DNA of 7,656 nt from an uncultured Clostridium sp. (GTDB lineage: Bacteria > Bacillota > Clostridia > Lachnospirales > Lachnospiraceae). This document shows, in pieces, positions 1 to 6,439 of the stretch. The stretch spans positions 1-7,656 of the forward strand of contig CANRXD010000070.1 of NCBI GenBank assembly GCA_947643685.1. Direction: 5' to 3'. The translations under genes and the position numbers were made by a program. The stretch's first letter is position 1, and every line of letters begins with the position of its first letter. The notes below the pieces were generated by a model. That model had not been told where the DNA came from and did no database searches. It saw only the letters and a list, made by a program, of their open reading frames with translations.

Positions 1-58
1 ACAAGTTTTCAACGCTTTTTTCGCTCTAAATCTTCGCATGGCTGAACTGTTACATTCT

Positions 59-87
59 ATTATACAGGATATTCTTAGTATTTGCAC
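59..87 (-). promoter_or_regulatory. Possible minus-strand promoter near the left edge
   Basis: The minus strand carries a perfect -10 hexamer, TATAAT (59-64), preceded by TG. The -35 position at 17-bp spacing (82-87) reads GTGCAA, only 3 of 6 matches to TTGACA, so the promoter is uncertain. Transcription would start near base 52 and run off the left edge. An ATG at 37-39 opens 13 codons of basic residues to the edge but has no Shine-Dalgarno sequence, so no gene is called. Confidence 0.22.
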
Positions 88-119
88 GTTTTTTATTTTA
101 TATCATGCGTTATTATTTA

Positions 120-179
120 AAGATGCGATAGTAACAGTCCAGCCTTGCATCTTCTTGCCCGCATACCGCGGACAAGAAG
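120..179. repeat. Two adjoining inverted repeats (stem-loops)
   Basis: aagatgc (120-126) pairs with gcatctt (147-153) across a 20-base loop. Overlapping its end, cttcttg (151-157) pairs with caagaag (173-179), and after one C-A mismatch ccgc (159-162) pairs with gcgg (168-171), leaving a 5-base loop. The second hairpin has 11 pairs and is fairly GC-rich. Neither is followed by a T run on either strand, so neither looks like an ordinary intrinsic terminator. The two share bases 151-153 and so would compete. Function is unknown. Confidence 0.45.
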
Positions 180-227
180 CTTGTGGCGTCTGCCTTATGA
201 CTGTCACATGCAATACTTTTTCAGGCA

Positions 228-263
228 GAAAGAAAGCCGGCGGGGAATCGCTGGCTTTCTTTC
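228..263. terminator. Strong 15-bp hairpin, possible bidirectional terminator
   Basis: Bases 228-242 pair with 249-263 over 15 positions, one of them a G-T wobble, around a 6-base loop (243-248). The base of the stem is GAAAGAAAG against CTTTCTTTC, so each strand has a T-rich right arm after a GC-rich core, as in bidirectional terminators. Neither side has an uninterrupted T run, which weakens the call. It could be a back-up terminator for the ftsH operon or serve a gene beyond the left edge. A competing 7-bp pairing, tctgcct (189-195) with aggcaga (223-229), shares its left foot. Confidence 0.4.
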
Positions 264-448
264 GGAAAAGGTATTATGTCTCTTATGGGGTATAGCAAAA
301 ACTATATAATGTATTGGGGGGGTTACGAGTAGTAATATAGCATATGTTTCTGCATAAGTGTGCACAAACATTTATTTTTATGAAATTTTTTTTTGTATAA
401 TTTTACCCGGGCCCATTTTTTTTTGTGTATTTATTATATTTCTTAAAT

Positions 449-488
449 AAAAACGGCGTTTGCCTGTGTTTCTTTTGTACAAACGCCG
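449..488 (-). terminator. Intrinsic terminator of the ftsH operon
   Basis: On the minus strand, CGGCGTTTG (480-488) pairs perfectly with CAAACGCCG (454-462), giving a 9-bp stem with a 17-base loop, followed directly by TTTTT (449-453). The hairpin starts 15 bases after the ftsH stop codon and marks the 3' end of the spoIIE-tilS-hpt-ftsH transcript. Confidence 0.88.
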
Positions 489-503
489 CAAAACTTTATT
501 TTC

Positions 504-2315
504 TTAAACGAACAGGGCATCAAATTCCGTCTGCCCGATTTTCTCCTTTTCCAGGAGAATTGTACAGCATTTATGAAGCACATCCTCATGTGCAAGGATG
601 ATTTTTTTTGCCTCCTCATAGCATTCGTCGATGATTCTTTTGATTTCACTGTCAATGGCAGTAGCCACATCCTCACCATAACTTCTGGTATGAGCCAGGT
701 CGCGGCCAATGAACACCTCATCCTCATCGCTTCCATAATGAATCATTCCCACACGCTCCGACATGCCATACTGGGTCACCATGGCCCTGGCAATAGCAGT
801 GGCCTGCTTGATGTCCTGGGACGCTCCGGTAGTCACATCCTGGAAAATCAGCTCTTCTGCAATTCTTCCCCCCAGAGATACCATAATATTCTGGAGCATC
901 TTTCCTTTAGTGTTGAACATCTCATCCTTTTCCGGCAGCGGCATGGTATATCCTGCCGCTCCTATTCCCGTGGGAATAATGGAAATGGTATGAACCGGTC
1001 CCACATCGGGAAGCTCGTGGAATAAAATTGCGTGTCCCGCCTCATGATACGCCGTAATCCGTTTCTCTTTCTCAGAAATTACCTTACTCTTCTTCTCAGA
1101 GCCAATTCCCACTTTAATGAAAGCCCGCTCAATATCCTTCTGGGTAATGAACCGCCTGGATTCTCTGGCTGCCATGATAGCTCCTTCATTCAGAAGGTTT
1201 TCCAGGTCCGCTCCGGTAAATCCGGCCGTGGTCTGGGCAATACGCCTTAAATTCACGTCTTCGCCCAAAGGCTTTTCTTTGGCATGGACCTGTAAGATTT
1301 CCTCACGGCCCTTAATATCCGGCTTTCCAACTGCCACTTTCCGGTCAAAGCGGCCGGGGCGGAGAATCGCCGGGTCCAGAATATCCACGCGGTTAGTGGC
1401 GGCCATAACAATGATGCCCTCATTGACGCCAAAACCGTCCATCTCCACTAAAAGCTGATTTAAGGTCTGCTCCCGTTCATCATGTCCGCCGCCCATTCCG
1501 GTACCTCTCCGTCTTGCAACGGCATCGATCTCATCAATAAACACAATACAGGGAGCATTTTTCTTGGCATCTTCAAACAAATCTCTCACCCGGGATGCGC
1601 CGACGCCCACAAACATCTCCACGAAATCTGAACCGGAAATAGAGAAAAACGGGACACCTGCCTCCCCGGCCACAGCCTTGGCAAGCAGGGTCTTTCCGGT
1701 TCCCGGCGGGCCCACCAAAAGTACGCCCTTGGGAATTCTGGCTCCCACATCTGTATACTTTTTAGGATTTTTAAGAAAATCCACGATTTCTTCCAGATCT
1801 TCCTTTTCTTCCTCCAGGCCTGCCACCTTGGAAAAATTCACGGAATTTGTGGTACTCATTCTGGCACGGCTTTTTCCGAATTCCATCATTTTGGCGTTAC
1901 CCCCGCCGCCGCCCAGCCTGGCATTCATATACATCATAATGAACATGATCACCACTGCTGAAAGGCCAATGGGGAGAATAATCGTGGTCAGGTAATCCGC
2001 CTGGCGAACATCATCCACCATGTAATCAATCCCGTGCTCCCGCAAAAGTTTCTGGGCCTCCACCACATCGGAGACAGAGATTTTCCTGTTTTCCCCGTTT
2101 TTCATGGAAATTTCCAGCATTCCCGTAGGAGTCTGTGGATTCTGTTTTACTTCTGCGGACTTGATGGCATCGTTTTCAATCGCCATCATAAATTCCTGAT
2201 AGGTCATTTCTGCGCTGAACAGACCGCCCTGCTGGGTAAGTGTAGATGCAAAAACAATCAGCATCATCACCAGCAGGACCAGCCCAATTCCGCGAAACTG
2301 CTGATTCTGTTTCAA
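504..2315 (-). CDS. ftsH: ATP-dependent zinc metalloprotease FtsH
   Basis: This is a membrane-anchored AAA+ protease that pulls misfolded or regulatory proteins out of the membrane or cytosol and degrades them, working as a hexamer. The 603 residues show the full family layout: a membrane helix at about 9-26, an extracytoplasmic domain at about 30-108, a second helix at about 109-129, then a glycine-rich linker. The AAA domain has Walker A GPPGTGKT (202-209), Walker B ending D261-E262, and the second region of homology with arginines 319 and 322. The zinc site is HEAGH (424-428), with D501 as the likely third ligand. The start is TTG, chosen because AAGGAGG (2323-2329) sits 7 bases upstream and the next in-frame ATG (residue 17) lies inside the first membrane helix. 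The Shine-Dalgarno overlaps the hpt stop codon (TAAGGAGG), suggesting coupled translation. In B. subtilis FtsH is needed for normal sporulation and degrades SpoIIE, which is encoded in this same operon. Confidence 0.97.
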   Translation of the reverse strand: MKQNQQFRGIGLVLLVMMLIVFASTLTQQGGLFSAEMTYQEFMMAIENDAIKSAEVKQNPQTPTGMLEISMKNGENRKISVSDVVEAQKLLREHGIDYMVDDVRQADYLTTIILPIGLSAVVIMFIMMYMNARLGGGGGNAKMMEFGKSRARMSTTNSVNFSKVAGLEEEKEDLEEIVDFLKNPKKYTDVGARIPKGVLLVGPPGTGKTLLAKAVAGEAGVPFFSISGSDFVEMFVGVGASRVRDLFEDAKKNAPCIVFIDEIDAVARRRGTGMGGGHDEREQTLNQLLVEMDGFGVNEGIIVMAATNRVDILDPAILRPGRFDRKVAVGKPDIKGREEILQVHAKEKPLGEDVNLRRIAQTTAGFTGADLENLLNEGAIMAARESRRFITQKDIERAFIKVGIGSEKKSKVISEKEKRITAYHEAGHAILFHELPDVGPVHTISIIPTGIGAAGYTMPLPEKDEMFNTKGKMLQNIMVSLGGRIAEELIFQDVTTGASQDIKQATAIARAMVTQYGMSERVGMIHYGSDEDEVFIGRDLAHTRSYGEDVATAIDSEIKRIIDECYEEAKKIILAHEDVLHKCCTILLEKEKIGQTEFDALFV

Positions 2316-2322
2316 CTGGCTG

Positions 2323-2330
2323 CCTCCTTA
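2323..2330 (-). promoter_or_regulatory. ftsH ribosome binding site overlapping the hpt stop codon
   Basis: TAAGGAGG on the minus strand is both the hpt stop (TAA, 2328-2330) and the ftsH Shine-Dalgarno. It lies 7 bases before the TTG at 2313-2315 and decides that start over the later in-frame ATG. Confidence 0.85.
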
Positions 2331-2855
2331 TTGCTGCTCTACCACTCCGATATAGGGAAAATTTCTGTATTTCTGGTCATAATCCAGACCAAAGCCCACT
2401 ACAAATTCGTCCGGAATGGTGAAGCAGGTATAATCTACCTTTACCTGCTTTTTTACACGACGTTCTGGCTTATCAAGTAAAGTACAGAGGCGGATGGATT
2501 CCGGATTCCTCTGTTTCAAAATCTCGATCAGATAGGCCAGGGTTCTGCCGGAGTCAATGATATCTTCCACAATCAGAACATTTTTCCCTGCGATGGACTC
2601 ATCCAGATCTTTTACGATGCGGACAACACCGGAAGATTCGGTGCCACTTCCATAACTGGATACAGACATAAAATCCATGGACACCGGAACAGTAAGGTGC
2701 TTGGCTAACTCACAGGTAAAGAACACGCCGCCCTTTAAAATGCAGATCAGATGTACCTGCTTTCCTTCATAATCCCGGTTGATCTGTGCCGCGATCTCAC
2801 GGATTCTTCTGTCAACTTTCTCTTCATCCAATAAAACACGAATTTTGTCAGCCAT
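2328..2855 (-). CDS. hpt: Hypoxanthine phosphoribosyltransferase
   Basis: This cytosolic purine-salvage enzyme converts hypoxanthine (usually also guanine) and PRPP to IMP (GMP) and pyrophosphate. Its 175 residues match the normal bacterial length of about 175-180. Visible signatures are the KGG loop (41-43), the flexible-loop segment with SSYGSGTESSG (66-76), the PRPP-binding motif VLIVEDIIDSGRT (93-105) with the paired acidic residues E97 and D98, and the base-binding segment ending FVVGFGLDYDQKYRN (151-165). The ATG start has AAGGAG (2862-2867) 6 bases upstream, inside the end of tilS, which it overlaps by 8 bases. The gene may also be called hprT. In B. subtilis HprT and TilS are reported to influence ftsH expression; whether that holds here cannot be read from the sequence. 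Confidence 0.96.
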   Translation of the reverse strand: MADKIRVLLDEEKVDRRIREIAAQINRDYEGKQVHLICILKGGVFFTCELAKHLTVPVSMDFMSVSSYGSGTESSGVVRIVKDLDESIAGKNVLIVEDIIDSGRTLAYLIEILKQRNPESIRLCTLLDKPERRVKKQVKVDYTCFTIPDEFVVGFGLDYDQKYRNFPYIGVVEQQ

Positions 2856-4212
2856 GGTCTTCTCCTTTGCATATTTTGACTTCTAATATTGTGCGGGTTG
2901 TATTCGTTATTTTATAATATTCGCTGATACGGTATCCGATCACCCAGAGAACATGGCTCCCTTCTGTAAGAAGCTTTATGGTTTTCCTGCGTTCCTCTGG
3001 GATTTTTTCATCAATGAAAAATCGTTTCAGAAGCTTTCTTTTTCCTCCTGAAATCAGGAAATAGTCCCCGCTTTTCCTGTTCCTGACAGATAGCGTATCT
3101 TTAATTTTATCATAATCAAACCATTTCGTATACTGGTTTTTGGGAATTTCCAGGTCTTTTTCATAAGAAAATGTCCGCATGACTACCTTCATACGTTCTT
3201 CACCTGCATCTGAAATTTCCCCCAGCTTCCGTATTTCCAGAATTTCGTATCCTCTGTGGGCCCTTATCCCATATGGAAGCATGGCCTCGCACCCGCTCCC
3301 CGGACCCCTGAGGTTACACACTGCCTCAATATGTTTCGATGAAATGTCCCTCTGGTTCCCTGATACCCTGGATATCATGGCTCTCACAAGGTATTCTTTA
3401 AGAATATCCGGCTGCCTGTCAAATACCTCCGTTCGTATGGAAAAAAGATTCCCCTCTGAAAAAAAGTTTTCCTCTGAAAGAATCTTTTCCGCCTGGTGGT
3501 AAAAATATTCATCGGCGCGGGATGCCAAAGAAGCTATATTTAAAATATGTTCTCCTGCCCTGTCATTGATATTTTCCTCAACCCATGGAAGGAGCTCATT
3601 CCGGATTCTGTTTCTGACATACCGGCACTCTCTGTTGGTGGAATCCTCGCACCAGGAAAGTCCCGCTTCCCTCAGATAGGCTTCTATTTCTTTTCTTGTA
3701 AGACATAAAAGCGGCCGGATAATGTTGTTCCGTACCGGGCGTATCCCTCCCAGGCCCCGAAGACCGCTTCCGCGGAATATATTTAAAAGCACCGTCTCTG
3801 CATTATCATTTTTATGGTGGGCAGTTGCTGTCTTTTCACAGAAAAACCGTCCGGCGGCCTGCTCCATATGAAAATACCGCAAATTCCTTCCTGCCTCCTC
3901 CTCAGAGATTCCCCTGTCTGCAGCGTACTTTGCCACATTTTCCCGTACCACAGAAAGTGGAATGGAAAGCTTTTGGCACAAAGCTCTCACATAATCCTCA
4001 TCCCGGTCCGCCTCCTCTCCCCGGAGACCGTGATTCAGATGGAAGGCAGCCACATGGATTCCAAGCTCCTCTGACAGTTCTTTAAGAACCCAAAGAAGGC
4101 AGACGGAATCGGCGCCTCCTGACACTGCCGCCAGAACGCCCTCCCCTTCCTCTGCCATCCGGTGAGCTTTCATATATTCTTTTATCCGCGTCCTCAGTAT
4201 CTGTCTGTCCAT
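2848..4212 (-). CDS. tilS: tRNA(Ile)-lysidine synthetase TilS
   Basis: TilS attaches lysine to C34 of the CAU-anticodon isoleucine tRNA using ATP, so that the tRNA reads AUA and is charged with isoleucine. It is normally essential. The 454-residue protein has the N-type ATP-pyrophosphatase P-loop SGGADS (31-36), the HHKNDNAET motif (132-140) followed by RGSG, and the DSTN...YVRNRIRNELLP block (190-209). The C-terminal domain is present, with RNRKSGDYF (377-385), KRKLLKRFFIDEKIP (391-405) and a WVIGYRIS strand near 423-430, so this is the long form with the tRNA-binding tail. The ATG lies 4 bases after the spoIIE stop. The only Shine-Dalgarno is a modest GGGAG spanning the spoIIE end, which suggests translation by coupling. 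Confidence 0.96.
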   Translation of the reverse strand: MDRQILRTRIKEYMKAHRMAEEGEGVLAAVSGGADSVCLLWVLKELSEELGIHVAAFHLNHGLRGEEADRDEDYVRALCQKLSIPLSVVRENVAKYAADRGISEEEAGRNLRYFHMEQAAGRFFCEKTATAHHKNDNAETVLLNIFRGSGLRGLGGIRPVRNNIIRPLLCLTRKEIEAYLREAGLSWCEDSTNRECRYVRNRIRNELLPWVEENINDRAGEHILNIASLASRADEYFYHQAEKILSEENFFSEGNLFSIRTEVFDRQPDILKEYLVRAMISRVSGNQRDISSKHIEAVCNLRGPGSGCEAMLPYGIRAHRGYEILEIRKLGEISDAGEERMKVVMRTFSYEKDLEIPKNQYTKWFDYDKIKDTLSVRNRKSGDYFLISGGKRKLLKRFFIDEKIPEERRKTIKLLTEGSHVLWVIGYRISEYYKITNTTRTILEVKICKGEDHG

Positions 4213-4216
4213 TTTC

Positions 4217-5632
4217 TCATCTCCCGTAAATTCCTCCCACCAGCACAGTCATGTCATCCCTGGGCTCTCCTTCGAAGGACAGGGCGAAAGTCAGGATCAT
4301 TTCTGCCGTTTCCTGGGGCCCCGCCGCCTTAAGTCCTCGTAAAAAGTCTTTAAAAGCCTCCTCCTTTTCTTCTCCGGGCATGGCATCTAAAACGCCATCA
4401 CTGACCATGACAATTCTGTCGCCATCCCACAGTTTTTTCGACAAAAGCACCGGCTCCACAGGATTTAAAACCCCTGCCGGAACATGTTCCGATTCCAGTG
4501 TCTCCACAGAATCATGGCCCATAATAAAAGATGCCACAGCCCCCAGCTTCATAATCTCCACTACACCAGAATACAGATCCACCAGACACAAATCCAGGGT
4601 AGCCGGACGCTCGTTCTGCCCGGTCAGCAAAACGACAGTGTTGACAAGCTTCAAAGCGGCTCTGGCTGAAAATCCTGTTCCCAAAAGCTGCTCCGTCAGC
4701 TCTATCACCTTCTCACTGTCAGAATTGGCTGCCTTTCCGCTTCCCATTCCGTCAGAAAGGCTCATAATAGCCTGTCCCGGAATTCCGCTTTTAAAGGTAT
4801 AGCTGTCCCCGGAAATCTCTTCGCCCTCTCTTGGTACTCTGGAGGAACCAAATAGGATTCTGTATTTTCCATCCTCCACAAACCGAAAAGGAGCTGTGTT
4901 TCTGGTGATGATGATTTTTCCGTCTCGGGAAGGGCTCCAGACCCCTTTCATGGCCCGGCCGATGACTTCCGCCGCATCCCTGGCAGTCATACAGCGTCCA
5001 TTGGTCGTTCTGGCGTTCATAAATACTTCCCGTCTTTGTTCCTCATACTGGAGCACCAGAAGGCTCTCCGCAACAACCCGCCGTTTTCTGAGCGCCGCCC
5101 TCAGCTCGTCCTCCCAGGTCCTTGTCACATCCATGGCCCGCTCCATCTGGCCGGAAAATTCTTCTAAAATTCCGGCCAGTTCTTCAAACTGAACCATCAC
5201 CGCATCCCGGCTCTCCAAAAAGCGGTTTTTCCAGGCAAGATTCATGGTAGCCCGTCCAAGATTTCTGTTTAATTGTCCGAGATAATCAGACTTTCTGCGG
5301 CACACTTCTAAAAATCGCCTGGGCATGTCCTCAAATTCCACCCGTCCCTTCTTTTCAAAGGTCCGTAACAAATAATACAGATAATAATTTTCCTCTTCTT
5401 CCCCCCGCCTGCATTCCCGTTTGATTCCACAGGTTTCGCACTCTCCGCAAACCATGGCAGAAGCCGCTTCAAGAGCTGCGATTCCGTCCTCTCTGGTAAG
5501 ACCGTTCTCCTCCCTTGATCTCTCAAAGGTCTTTGCAACCCCCTCCAGGGACTGGGCCATATCTTTCAACCTTTTCGCCGTGTAAGCATTCACATCCGCC
5601 ATGTCCTTATGTACTGCCCACTTTCTTAACAC
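4217..5632 (-). CDS. spoIIE: SpoIIE-type PP2C serine phosphatase lacking the N-terminal membrane domain
   Basis: SpoIIE dephosphorylates the anti-anti-sigma factor SpoIIAA to release sigma-F in the forespore, and in B. subtilis also acts at the polar septum with FtsZ. This protein has 471 residues. Residues 1-270 correspond to the central regulatory region and contain a cysteine cluster (C62, C65, C68, C74) and long charged helices at about 80-210. The PP2C domain spans about 271-468, with metal-binding acidic motifs SGDSY (D276), SDGMGSG (D294), SDG (D412) and RDDMT (D459, D460), so it should be active. B. subtilis SpoIIE is about 827 residues with roughly ten membrane helices in its first 330; here none exists. 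The start is GTG, with a perfect AGGAGG (5641-5646) 8 bases upstream, and only 98 bases separate it from the previous gene, so a missing exon-like segment or frameshift is excluded. Position between a divIC-like gene and tilS supports orthology. Another PP2C-family role remains possible. Confidence 0.88.
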   Translation of the reverse strand: MLRKWAVHKDMADVNAYTAKRLKDMAQSLEGVAKTFERSREENGLTREDGIAALEAASAMVCGECETCGIKRECRRGEEEENYYLYYLLRTFEKKGRVEFEDMPRRFLEVCRRKSDYLGQLNRNLGRATMNLAWKNRFLESRDAVMVQFEELAGILEEFSGQMERAMDVTRTWEDELRAALRKRRVVAESLLVLQYEEQRREVFMNARTTNGRCMTARDAAEVIGRAMKGVWSPSRDGKIIITRNTAPFRFVEDGKYRILFGSSRVPREGEEISGDSYTFKSGIPGQAIMSLSDGMGSGKAANSDSEKVIELTEQLLGTGFSARAALKLVNTVVLLTGQNERPATLDLCLVDLYSGVVEIMKLGAVASFIMGHDSVETLESEHVPAGVLNPVEPVLLSKKLWDGDRIVMVSDGVLDAMPGEEKEEAFKDFLRGLKAAGPQETAEMILTFALSFEGEPRDDMTVLVGGIYGR

Positions 5633-5640
5633 AAAAAATC

Positions 5641-5646
5641 CCTCCT
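5641..5646 (-). promoter_or_regulatory. spoIIE ribosome binding site fixing a GTG start
   Basis: A perfect AGGAGG lies 8 bases before GTG (5630-5632). The next in-frame ATG (residue 11) would put the site about 38 bases away, so the GTG is preferred. This placement also shows that translation truly begins after the region that would encode a membrane domain. Confidence 0.8.
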
Positions 5647-5660
5647 AACCTGCGTACCAT

Positions 5661-5693
5661 ATTATAAACAGATCAGAAGGAAATATTTGTCAG
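5661..5693 (-). promoter_or_regulatory. Candidate spoIIE promoter with 21-bp spacer
   Basis: On the minus strand a perfect -10 hexamer TATAAT (5661-5666) is separated by exactly 21 bp from CTGACA (5688-5693), 5 of 6 matches to TTGACA. At the normal 17-bp spacing the sequence is CAAATA, which is not a usable -35. Long 21-22 bp spacers are the known hallmark of the Spo0A-activated sigma-A promoters of B. subtilis spoIIE and spoIIG. TCTGAC occurs twice with an 18-bp offset (5689-5694 and 5707-5712). No exact Spo0A box (TGTCGAA) is present; the -35 copy TCTGACA matches its reverse complement at 5 of 7 bases. Transcription would begin near 5654. Confidence 0.55.
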
Positions 5694-5730
5694 ATTTCTG
5701 GCTTCAGTCAGAAAAATCACATGACAATTT

Positions 5731-6060
5731 TTATGGAGATTCTTCCGCCTTAAACAAAATTTCGTCTTTTTTGACCAAACCCAGCTTTTCTTTTGCAACT
5801 TTTTCCACGTATTGTTTGGTCTGGACGTAAACCCTGTATTCCTCCAGCTGGGCCGCCCTTGCCTCTTCCTTTGCTTTTGCCTTCTCCAGTTCTGCCTCCC
5901 TTGCCTGGTATTCCAGATCCTTTTCCCGGAGAGAGGAGGCGCCCACATTGACCACTACGGCCAGGCTCAGTACAACCATGGTAATACCAATCAGGGCCAT
6001 CCGGTTTCCAAGACTGTTCCTGGAGCGCCTTCGGTTTCTTTTATTTCGGTTTTTTCCCAT
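5731..6060 (-). CDS. divIC: Septum formation initiator, FtsB/DivIC family
   Basis: This small bitopic division protein normally forms a complex with FtsL and DivIB/FtsQ and helps activate septal peptidoglycan synthesis. Its 109 residues show a very basic cytoplasmic N-terminus (many Arg/Lys in 1-20), one membrane helix at about 22-40, an extracytoplasmic coiled coil rich in E/K/A at about 44-80, and the family's C-terminal motif around VEKVAKEKLGLVKKDEILF (85-103). The ATG has AGGAGG (6070-6075) 9 bases upstream, inside yabQ, which it overlaps by 20 bases. The place between yabQ and spoIIE matches divIC of B. subtilis. Because the family is usually needed for vegetative division, read-through from the hup promoter or another unseen promoter is likely. 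The symbol is assigned by synteny; FtsB would be equally valid. Confidence 0.9.
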   Translation of the reverse strand: MGKNRNKRNRRRSRNSLGNRMALIGITMVVLSLAVVVNVGASSLREKDLEYQAREAELEKAKAKEEARAAQLEEYRVYVQTKQYVEKVAKEKLGLVKKDEILFKAEESP

Positions 6061-6418
6061 GCTTCCCTGCCTCCTTCCGTGTGATCATAGTCCTTCTTTT
6101 CATTGTAATCCATCTCCCCATGTTTTTCAAGACCGCAAATACACTTTGGCTCACAAGCCGGTCATAAAGAAACATCCCCAGAAACGTACTTACGATCACA
6201 TATCCCCTCAGAATGCCATCATTTTCATAAAACAAAAGGGAAAAAGTCATAACCGCACAGTAAATCCAATAAAAAAAGTCTTCCAGACCTGTCCACAGAC
6301 TGCCATGGGGAATCAGAAGACGGAATAAGCGCAAAAGGTCATAACTGATCATCAGGAGAATTCCCAGCACAAAACTTAAGGCAGCAAGTTCCGCTTCCTC
6401 CTGTATATAAAGACTCAT
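6041..6418 (-). CDS. yabQ: Spore cortex biosynthesis protein YabQ
   Basis: YabQ is a mother-cell membrane protein needed for spore cortex formation in B. subtilis; its biochemical role is unknown. The 125 residues contain three predicted membrane segments at about 10-35, 45-65 and 69-88, with family-like features YDLLRLFR (26-33), EDFFYWIY (46-53) and RGYVIVSTFLGMFLY (71-85), then a strongly basic tail (about 100-125). It is shorter than the B. subtilis protein (about 211 residues), lacking a long C-terminal extension. The ATG has AGGAGG 8 bases upstream (6427-6432) and lies 21 bases after yabP. Expression is probably shared with yabP from the sigma-E-like promoter upstream. Confidence 0.9.
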   Translation of the reverse strand: MSLYIQEEAELAALSFVLGILLMISYDLLRLFRLLIPHGSLWTGLEDFFYWIYCAVMTFSLLFYENDGILRGYVIVSTFLGMFLYDRLVSQSVFAVLKNMGRWITMKRRTMITRKEAGKHGKKPK

Positions 6419-6439
6419 GGGTAGCTCCTCCTTTCTGTC

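Larger units (their letters stand above)
1..440. other. Intergenic region without a convincing gene, left edge to ftsH terminator
   Basis: No reading frame here has both a ribosome binding site and a protein-like composition. An 85-codon frame at 38-295 on the plus strand lacks a Shine-Dalgarno sequence and resembles no family I know. The stretch is AT-rich and unlike the genes beside it. It contains a 7-base G run (316-322), two 9-base T runs (386-394 and 416-424), a tgtgcaca palindrome (359-366), and a cluster of inverted repeats between 120 and 263 listed separately. A perfect TATAAT on the minus strand at 59-64 may belong to a gene starting at or beyond the left edge. Otherwise I see nothing that can be named. 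Confidence 0.6.

Noticed and set aside
1..39. Minus-strand frame of 13 codons opening at ATG 37-39 and running off the left edge
   Set aside because: It has no Shine-Dalgarno sequence, is too short to judge, and the upstream promoter has a poor -35 element.
158..190. Plus-strand ATACCGCGGAC resembling the core of a T-box antiterminator
   Set aside because: The preceding GGGTGG part of the T-box motif is missing. The sequence is explained by the inverted repeat at 151-179, and no plus-strand gene follows within the window.
38..295. 85-codon plus-strand frame in the left spacer
   Set aside because: It has no ribosome binding site and no family resemblance, and it runs through several inverted repeats. 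It is most likely a chance open frame.
443..736. 97-codon minus-strand frame overlapping the end of ftsH
   Set aside because: It is an alternative frame within the well-supported ftsH coding sequence and crosses the terminator hairpin.
1564..1995. 143-codon plus-strand frame opposite the FtsH ATPase region
   Set aside because: It lies antisense to conserved Walker motifs and has a low-complexity Ser/Pro composition typical of an antisense shadow.
4251..4802. 183-codon plus-strand frame opposite the SpoIIE phosphatase domain
   Set aside because: Its open length comes from codon bias on the true minus-strand gene. It has no ribosome binding site and a Ser-rich shadow composition.
5695..5714. 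TTTCTG/CAGAAA stem-loop between divIC and spoIIE as a terminator
   Set aside because: It has only 6 AT-rich pairs and no T tract after it. It may instead be part of the regulatory sequence upstream of the spoIIE promoter.
5673..5948. 91-codon minus-strand frame between divIC and spoIIE, considered as a lost SpoIIE N-terminus
   Set aside because: It is a shifted frame of divIC with Lys/Arg/Trp-rich content, has no membrane segments, and cannot encode the missing domain.
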